Source of the DNA: Mactromeris polynyma
Taxonomy: Eukaryota; Mollusca; Bivalvia; Venerida; Mactridae
Direction of reading: 5' to 3'
Assembly (NCBI GenBank): GCA_032209605.1
Contig: JASFXZ010000001.1
Coordinates: 25,052,619 to 25,116,618 of the forward strand
DNA: 64,000 bases
Positions 59,601-64,000 of the stretch are shown here, one piece after another. Positions within the stretch are counted from its first letter, which is position 1. Each line of letters opens with the position of its first letter. A model generated the notes under the pieces. The model had not been told where the DNA came from. It did no database searches and saw only the letters and a program-made list of their open reading frames with translations. The translations under genes and the position numbers were made by a program.

Positions 59601-62600
59601 GCTGTTTGTATCAGTTAAGGCAGCTTTCAATCATGGCTATATTTATGTATTGCTGTTTGTATCAGTTAAAGCAGCTTTCAATCATGGCTATATTTATGTA
59701 TTGCTGTTTGTATCTGTTAAGGCAGCTTTAAATCATGACTATATTTATGTATTGCTGTTTGTATCTGTTAAGGCAGCTTTAAATTATGACTATATTTATG
59801 TATTGCTGTTTGTATCAGTTAAGGCAGCTTTACATCATGACTATATTTATGTATTGCTGTTTGTATCTGTTAAGGCAGCTTTCAATTATGACTGTATTTA
59901 TGTATTGCTGTTTGTATCAGTTAAGGCAGCTTTAAATTATGACTTTATGTATGTATTGCTGTTTGTATCAGTTAAAGCAGCTTTAAATTATGACTATATT
60001 TATGTATTGCTGTTTGTATCAGTTAAAGCAGCTTTAAATTATGACTATATTTATGTATTGCTGTTTGTATCAGTTAAGGCAGCTTTAAATTATGACTATA
60101 TTTATGTATTGCTGTTTGTATCAGTTAAAGCAGCTTTAAATTATGACTATATTTATGTATTGCTGTTTGTATCAGTTAAGGCAGCTTTAAATCATGACTA
60201 TATTTATGTATTGCTGTTTGTATCTGTTAAGGAAGCTTTAAATCATGACTATATTTATGTATTGCTGTTTGTATCAGTTAAAGCAGCTTTAAATCATGAC
60301 TATATTTATGTATTGCTGTTTGTATCTGTTAAAGCAGCTTTAAATCATGACTATATTTATGTATTGCTGTTTGTATCTGTTAAGGCAGCTTTAAATCATG
60401 ACTATATTTATGTATTGCTGTTTGTATCTGTTAAGGCAGCTTTCAATCATGACTTTATTTATGTATTGCTGTTTGTATCAGTTAAAGCAGCTTTAAATTA
60501 TGACTATATTTATGTATTGCTGTTTGTATCAGTTAAGGCAGCTTTAAATCATGACTATATTTATGTATTGCTGTTTGTATCTGTTAAGGCAGCTTTAAAT
60601 CATGACTTTATTTATGTATTGCTGTTTGTATCAGTTAAAGCAGCTTTAAATAATGACTATATTTATGTATTGCTGTTTGTATCTGTTAAGGCAGCTTTAA
60701 ATCATGACTATATTTATGTATTGCTGTTTGTATCAGTTAAAGCAGCTTTCAATCATGACTATATTTATGTATTGCTGTTTGTATCAGTTAAAGCAGCTTT
60801 CAATCATGACTATATTTATGTATTGCTGTTTGTATCTGTTAAAGCAGCTTTAAATCATGACTATATTTATGTATTGCTGTTCGTATCAGTTAAAGGAGCT
60901 TTCAATCATGACTATATTTATGTATTGCTGTTTGTATCTGTTAAAGCAGCTTTAAATCATGACTATATTTATGTATTGCTGTTTGTATCAGTTAAAGCAG
61001 CTTTCAATCATGGCTATATTTATGTATTGCTGTTTGTATCAGTTAAAGCAGCTTTCAATCATGACTATATTTATGTATTGATGTTTGTATCAGTTAAAGC
61101 AGCTTTCAATCATGACTATATTTATGTATTGTTGTTTGTATCTGTTAAAGCAGCTTTAAATCATGACTATATTTATGTATTGATGTTTGTATCTGTTAAA
61201 GCAGCTTTAAATAATGACTATATTTATGTATTGCTGTTTGTATCTGTTAAAGCAGCTTAAAATCATGACTATATTTATGTATTGCTGTTTGTATCTGTTA
61301 AGGCAGCTTTAAATCATGACTATATTTATGTATTGCTGTTTGTATCAGTTAAAGCAGCTTTCAATCATGACTATATTTATGTATTGCTGTTTGTATCTGT
61401 TAAGGCAGCTTTCAATCATGACTATATTTATGTATTGCTGTTTGTATCTGTTAAGGCAGCTTTAAATTATGACTATATTTATGTATTGCTGTTTGTATCT
61501 GTTAAGGCAGCTTTAAATTATGACTATATTTATGTATTGCTGTTTGTATCTGTTAAGGCAGCTTTAAATCATGACTATATTTATGTATTGCTGTTTGTAT
61601 CTGTTAAAGCAGCTTTAAATCATGGCTATATTTATGTATTGCTGTTTGTATCAGTTAAAGCAGCTTTAAATTATGACTATATTTATGTATTGCTGTTTGT
61701 ATCAGTTAAAGCAGCTTTAAATCATGACTTTATTTATGTATTGCTGTTTGTATCTGTTAAGGCAGCTTTAAATCATGATTATAATTATGTATTGCTGTTT
61801 GTATCTGTTAAAGCAGCTTTAAATCATGACTATATTTATGTATTGCTGTTTGTATCAGTTAAGGCAGCTTTAAATTATGACTATATTTATGTATTGCTTT
61901 TTGTTTCAGTTAAAGCAGCTTTAAATTATGACTATATTTATGTATTGCTGTTTGTATCAGTTAAAGCAGCTTTAAATTATGACTATATTTATGTATTGCT
62001 GTTTGTATCAGTTAAAGCAGCTTTAAATTATGACTATATTTATGTATTGCTGTTTGTATCAGTTAAAGCAGCTTTAAATCATGACTATATTTATGTATTG
62101 CTGTTTGTATCAGTTAAAGCAGCTTTAAATTATGACTATATTTATGTATTGCTATTTGTATCAGTTAAGGCAGCTTTAAATCATGACTATATTTATGTAT
62201 TGCTGTTTGTATCAGTTAAAGCAGCTTTAAATCATGACTATATTTATGTATTGCTGTTTGTATCTGTTAAGGCAGCTTTAAATCATGACTATATTTATGT
62301 ATTGCTGTTTGTATCTGTTAAGGCAGCTTTAAATCATGACTATATTTATGTATTGCTGTTTGTATCTGTTAAGGCAGCTTTAAATCATGACTCTATTTAT
62401 GTATTGCTGTTTGTATCTGTTAAGGCAGCTTTAAATCATGACTATATTTATGTATTGCTGTTTGTATCAGTTAAAGCAGCTTTAAATTATGACTATATTT
62501 ATGTATTGCTGTTTGTATCAGTTAAGGCAGCTTTAAATCATGACTATATTTATGTATTGCTGTTTGTATCTGTTAAGGCAGCTTTAAATTATGACTATAT

Positions 62601-63967
62601 TTATGTATTGCTGTTTGTATCAGTGAAGGCAGCTTTAAATCATGACTATATTTATGTATTGCTGTTTGTATCAGTTAAGAAAGCTTTAAATTATGACTAT
62701 ATTTATGTATTGCTGTTTGTATCAGTTAAAGCAGCTTTAAATTATGACTATATTTATGTATTGCTGTTTGTTTCAGTTAAGGCAGCTTTAAATCATGACT
62801 ATATTTATGTATTGCTGTTTGTATCAGTTAAAGCAGCTTTAAATTATGATTATATTTATGTATTGCTGTTTGTATCAGTTAAGGCAGCTTTAAATTATGA
62901 CTATATTTATGTATTGCTGTTTGTATCTGTTAAGGCAGCTTTAAATCATGACTATATTTATGTATTGCTGTTTGTATCAGTTAAGGCAGCTTTAAATTAT
63001 GACTATATTTATGTATTGCTGTTTGTATCTGTTAAAGCAGCTTTAAATCATGACTATATTTATGTATTGCTGTTTGTATCTGTTAAGGCAGCTTTAAATC
63101 ATGACTTTATTTATGTATTGCTGTTTGACTTATCTTGGGATTGTTCCTATGGCCTCTTGTTTAAATTGATAACATTTTGGCATCGCTATAAATCTTTAAA
63201 ACAGGAAGCAAACTTATTGGTCATAAGTCATTCCAACAGACTCAATTTCCAAATACAGAGCAACCTCTCCAGTGTAACACTCTTTGGGTGATGCAAGCTT
63301 TGGCAGGTGTTAAAGATGTATCTTGCTCATCTGAACATACAATGCCTGAATCGGCTTCATCCAGTATTGTTGTTGCATTGGCTAAAACATCTCTTATAAT
63401 AACCATTGCAATGTATAACTGATTGAAAATATATTTGTTACCATATTACTAACATACAAAATTTGTAAAATAGCCCAATTGTTATGTTATGATGTACAAA
63501 CATCTTGCTTCAACAAAGACAGATCAATACATTATGAGTTCATTCTTTGTTAATGCATGTTCATTGATATCTTATCTTGTTTAGGTAGAAAAATGAAAAA
63601 AAAATGAGCATTATGTAACTTTAAGAGGGTGTTGGTACAAAGACGTTAAATTGGTTCCTGTTGGAGAGAGGTCACTACTGAAGAGAGGGCAGCTCTGGAG
63701 AGGAAACCAATTATCATTTCTAGACTGACAGAATGTATTAGAGCATAGGCTAGCAGAGCTGCTGCAAGCAGGAAGCTTGGACATACCTTCTATGAACAAT
63801 GGGTTAACAATATCAGCATGTATAAGCTCAAAGTTCCCATGTCCAATCCAATGTTCCACATTCTTCTTGCGTCCAGTAAAGAAATTATCCACCACTGTCA
63901 CTTCATGACCTTGCATCATCAGTTTATCCACCAAATGTGAGCCAACAAAGCCCGCACCTCCAGTAAT
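38544..63967 (-). CDS. UXS1: UDP-glucuronate decarboxylase, 3' part of gene (8 exons)
   Basis: Exons in transcript order: 63967-63787, 57812-57708, 52372-52313, 51838-51717, 49485-49366, 48174-48012, 47560-47457, 38621-38544. All have GT..AG borders; phases join to 310 codons plus TAA. The enzyme converts UDP-glucuronate to UDP-xylose, the donor for proteoglycan linker synthesis, in the Golgi/ER lumen (established for UXS1). Visible residues 2-9 are the NAD-binding 'TGGAGFVG'; residues 33-37 read 'NFFTG'; STS at 109-111 and Tyr139-x3-Lys143 ('YDEGK') form the SDR catalytic set; '[20 protein letters not shown]' is the diagnostic substrate-binding stretch. The N-terminal anchor lies right of the window. 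The C-terminus is shorter than in vertebrates. Three of the seven introns hold multi-kilobase minisatellites. Confidence 0.95.
38785..41545. repeat. Minisatellite 13, 17 bp unit
   Basis: About 160 copies of 'caagcatgtaccctcca' with variants caagtacc, ttccg, ttcta, ttcaa and cacgtac. 17 is not a multiple of 3, so three units (51 bp) make a 17-residue period and all three plus frames stay open for long stretches, plus several on the minus strand; none is a gene. Large blocks are duplicated at offsets of roughly 0.95-1.1 kb (39360-40380 versus 40450-41290), sharing rare variants such as 'ccacaaaaaagtacc' and 'ccacccacaagca'. Ends about 165 bases before the last UXS1 exon. Confidence 0.97.
42021..42180. 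mobile_element. MITE, family A
   Basis: Shares 'aacctcaatattaagaccac', 'aggttgaataaagagcaaaa' and 'ctttaagtgaggttt' with the copies at 6389 and 10210, without the internal minisatellite. The ends are eroded. UXS1 intron 7. Confidence 0.65.
42185..43720. other. UXS1 intron 7, featureless part
   Basis: AT-rich intron DNA, no exon, RNA gene or repeat that I can support. Confidence 0.5.
43727..45227. mobile_element. hAT-like element, 1501 bp
   Basis: Ends 'caggggtgagaatgctct' and 'gaaaattctcacccctg' form inverted repeats (first 13 bases identical), flanked by a 6-bp duplication CATAAT (43721-43726, 45228-45233). CAGGG..CCCTG ends and a 5-8 bp target duplication fit the hAT superfamily. The interior holds GC-rich subterminal blocks, a (gata)n run at about 44377-44398 and no recognisable transposase. 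UXS1 intron 7. Confidence 0.82.
44375..44398. repeat. (gata)n microsatellite
   Basis: About five to six perfect 'gata' tetramers within the hAT-like element. Confidence 0.9.
46142..46250 (+). mobile_element. tRNA-like SINE remnant
   Basis: 'ggtcatgggtttaattccgg' is a B-box-like motif preceded by a degenerate A-box region. Old copy in UXS1 intron 7. Confidence 0.4.
46530..46620 (-). mobile_element. tRNA-like SINE head 1
   Basis: Minus strand: 'gagttagctcagtcgatagag' region (A box) and 'gtcgtgggtttgaagcc' (B box), closely resembling a tRNA with a long variable arm ('gtttaggggg'). A second copy lies about 185 bases away, so this is a dispersed family and not a unique tRNA gene. Confidence 0.6.
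46728..46805 (-). mobile_element. tRNA-like SINE head 2
   Basis: Second, more diverged copy of the 46530 element on the same strand ('ttagctgagtcggc', 'gtttagggggttgtgggttt'). Confidence 0.58.
46978..47365. mobile_element. Possible MITE with TCGACA ends
   Basis: 'caaattcgacaatctg' on the left and 'gactgtcgaaatttg' on the right look like inverted termini around a GC-richer interior ('gaggccgccattttg'). Match is imperfect and the target duplication is unclear. Confidence 0.35.
47457..47560 (-). CDS. UXS1: UXS1 exon 7
   Basis: 104 bases, phase 1 to 0; acceptor 'atttctag', donor 'gtttgt'. Encodes '[20 protein letters not shown]', the conserved C-terminal 'DDP..RKPDI..A...L.W.P' motif. Confidence 0.94.
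48012..48174 (-). CDS. UXS1: UXS1 exon 6
   Basis: 163 bases, phase 0 to 1; donor 'gtgagt'. Encodes '[20 protein letters not shown]' and '[14 protein letters not shown]', typical of the UXS family. Confidence 0.95.
48345..49015. repeat. Dispersed repeat, 'gaccttgacctttgag' modules
   Basis: About three to four degenerate modules near 190 bp, each with 'tgaccttgacctttgagcta', 'ggtgaacatttgtgccaa' and 'gaaaatccca.aataaatgac'. Ends with 'cacacaccggatcgcc'-like sequence near 49000. Common dispersed repeat style in bivalves; no gene. UXS1 intron 5. Confidence 0.72.
49366..49485 (-). CDS. UXS1: UXS1 exon 5
   Basis: 40 codons, phase 0; acceptor 'atacttacag', donor 'gtatgt'. Encodes '[20 protein letters not shown]' and '[15 protein letters not shown]', the most conserved part of the enzyme. 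Confidence 0.97.
49536..49711. mobile_element. TA-flanked MITE, family B
   Basis: Ends 'cagtcagacctcgtttattc' and 'aaataaatgatgttcgactg', TA on both sides. Shares 'tgtatcttctt' and 'cccgatgaatt' with the copy at 13480. It lies about 50 bases upstream (in transcript sense) of UXS1 exon 5. Confidence 0.8.
49838..50267. mobile_element. hAT-like MITE, 430 bp
   Basis: Ends 'cagggctct' and 'agagccctg', flanked by CATAC (49833-49837 and 50268-50272). The interior has G-runs ('caggggggga', 'ttaagggggg') typical of hAT MITEs. UXS1 intron 4. Confidence 0.78.
50391..50633. mobile_element. Foldback MITE, family C (intact copy)
   Basis: 'ggccatattcacaaacattt' at the left and 'aaaatgtttgtgaatgaggc' at the right are long inverted repeats, extended by 'taagtct'/'agtctta'. 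A second copy, interrupted by another transposon, is at 25040. Confidence 0.8.
50640..51716. other. UXS1 intron 4, featureless part
   Basis: AT-rich intron sequence with no supported feature. Confidence 0.5.
51717..51838 (-). CDS. UXS1: UXS1 exon 4 (catalytic Tyr/Lys)
   Basis: 122 bases, phase 1 to 0; acceptor 'cttgttttag', donor 'gtgggt'. Encodes '[20 protein letters not shown]' with the catalytic Tyr and Lys of the SDR fold. Confidence 0.96.
52313..52372 (-). CDS. UXS1: UXS1 exon 3 (60-base exon)
   Basis: 60 bases, phase 1 to 1; acceptor 'atcttttttcag', donor 'gtattg'. Encodes '[19 protein letters not shown]', including the catalytic Ser/Thr strand. Its acceptor is only about 80 bases downstream of the 4.3-kb minisatellite 14. 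Confidence 0.96.
52452..56710. repeat. Minisatellite 14, 39 bp unit
   Basis: About 109 copies with core 'ctgttgtttacagtaatact' plus 'gagagtagaaaactatcgg'. Nearly all variation is at four sites (ttg/ctg, cgg/cag/tgg, aaaact/aaagct). The unit is a multiple of 3 and lacks stops in three or more frames, hence false frames of about 1,450 codons on both strands. In the UXS1 sense (minus strand) every unit has 'agttttctactctcag', a fair 3' splice-site mimic. Confidence 0.98.
56792..57569. mobile_element. TA-flanked element, 778 bp, family D
   Basis: Ends 'cagtggaacctccctaaacc' and 'ggtttggggaggttccactg' are inverted repeats (17 of 20), flanked by TA. Second-rank inverted blocks 'gtttccagtttgtagagggt' and 'attccagttttta'/'gagggtcc' lie inside. 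Tc1/mariner-pogo-like; no transposase. It begins about 80 bases right of minisatellite 14. Confidence 0.85.
57708..57812 (-). CDS. UXS1: UXS1 exon 2
   Basis: 105 bases, phase 1 to 1; acceptor 'tgtttacag', donor 'gtaagt'. Encodes '[19 protein letters not shown]' and '[12 protein letters not shown]', a hallmark of UXS enzymes. Confidence 0.97.
58220..63128. repeat. Minisatellite 15, 51 bp unit
   Basis: About 96 copies with core 'tgtttgtatctgttaaggca' 'gctttaaatcatgactatat' 'ttatgtattgc'. Variant sites: atct/atca, aagg/aaag, taaa/tcaa, cat/tat. The plus frame (17-residue [17 protein letters not shown] period) is open except for one T-to-A change at about 61258 making TAA. The left and right halves differ in variant content (tcaa common left of 61450, tat common right and near 59900-60200). 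Lies in UXS1 intron 1 of this view. Confidence 0.98.
63129..63786. other. UXS1: Intron sequence between minisatellite 15 and UXS1 exon 1
   Basis: No feature supported. The array ends in 'gactttatttatgtattgct' and the next bases are unique. Confidence 0.5.
63787..63967 (-). CDS. UXS1: UXS1 exon 1 (first visible)
   Basis: 181 bases, acceptor 'tttatgacag', donor 'gtatgt'. Encodes '[20 protein letters not shown]' and '[20 protein letters not shown]': Rossmann NAD-binding motif and the following acidic Asp. Earlier exons (cytosolic tail, membrane anchor) are outside the window. Confidence 0.97.
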
Positions 63968-64000
63968 CTGTCATAAACTTAGTTGTATAACAAATTGGAT

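Noticed and set aside
1015..63128. CRISPR arrays
   Set aside because: Repeats are directly tandem without unique spacers, and the surrounding genes are eukaryotic with introns.
58198..63291. A 1,020-codon and a 669-codon frame with a 17-residue hydrophobic repeat
   Set aside because: The same frame is broken by one substitution at about 61258; it is a 51-bp tandem array within an intron, not a membrane protein.

Overview
This is eukaryotic nuclear DNA. Protein homology is confined to short exons with GT..AG introns, spread over tens of kilobases, and the rest is AT-rich and full of DNA transposons, tRNA-like SINE heads and tandem repeats. Gene content and repeat style (several transposon families with minisatellite cores, dispersed repeats of the 'gaccttgacctttgag' and 'gggccaccatggccctcttg' kind) suggest a lophotrochozoan animal, most likely a bivalve mollusc. 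The species is inference; no organism-specific marker is present.

Two genes lie tail to tail. On the plus strand, 5916-30421 carries the 3' part of a PELP1/RIX1-family gene (60S ribosome-biogenesis scaffold, acidic C-terminus). I resolve 13 exons whose phases join without error into 726 codons plus stop; the N-terminal exons are not seen and probably lie left of the window. On the minus strand, 63967-38544 carries the 3' part of UXS1 (UDP-glucuronate decarboxylase): 8 exons, 310 codons plus stop, from the NAD-binding glycine motif to the stop. Exons encoding the N-terminal anchor should lie to the right. About 8.1 kb separates the two stop codons.

The remarkable content is repeat DNA. I count 17 tandem arrays with different units (15 to about 94 bp), together roughly 24 kb or 38% of the window: 1.0-3.4 kb (59-68 bp), 7.1-8.3 (39), 8.9-9.4 (15), 9.7-9.9 (31), 10.2-10.4 (20), 13.6-18.0 (36), 18.1-19.2 (26), 20.2-20.5 (94), 21.1-21.7 (42), 22.0-22.4 (66/74), 25.3-25.8 (40/32), 27.2-27.9 (25), 30.6-30.7 (24), 31.7-31.9 (about 38), 38.8-41.5 (17), 52.4-56.7 (39) and 58.2-63.1 (51). 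Nearly all are in introns or untranslated sequence of the two genes. Many units have no stop codon in one or more frames, so the huge 'ORFs' over them (up to about 1,460 codons) are artefacts.

Several arrays sit inside or exactly at the end of DNA transposons, and two have copied a 3' splice site or exon start of PELP1. One array repeats an intact acceptor six times, with only the last copy giving a readable exon. Transposons include a broken piggyBac gene (3.39-5.03 kb), a 2.5-kb PIF/Harbinger-like element with Myb-like exon remnants (35.36-37.90), a 1.0-kb Harbinger-like element with TAA target duplication (25.30-26.31), two hAT-like elements with 6- and 5-bp target duplications (43.73-45.23, 49.84-50.27) and several TA-flanked MITEs.

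No new enzymatic or defence system is seen. The unusual biology offered here is minisatellite birth and growth within transposons and next to splice acceptors.
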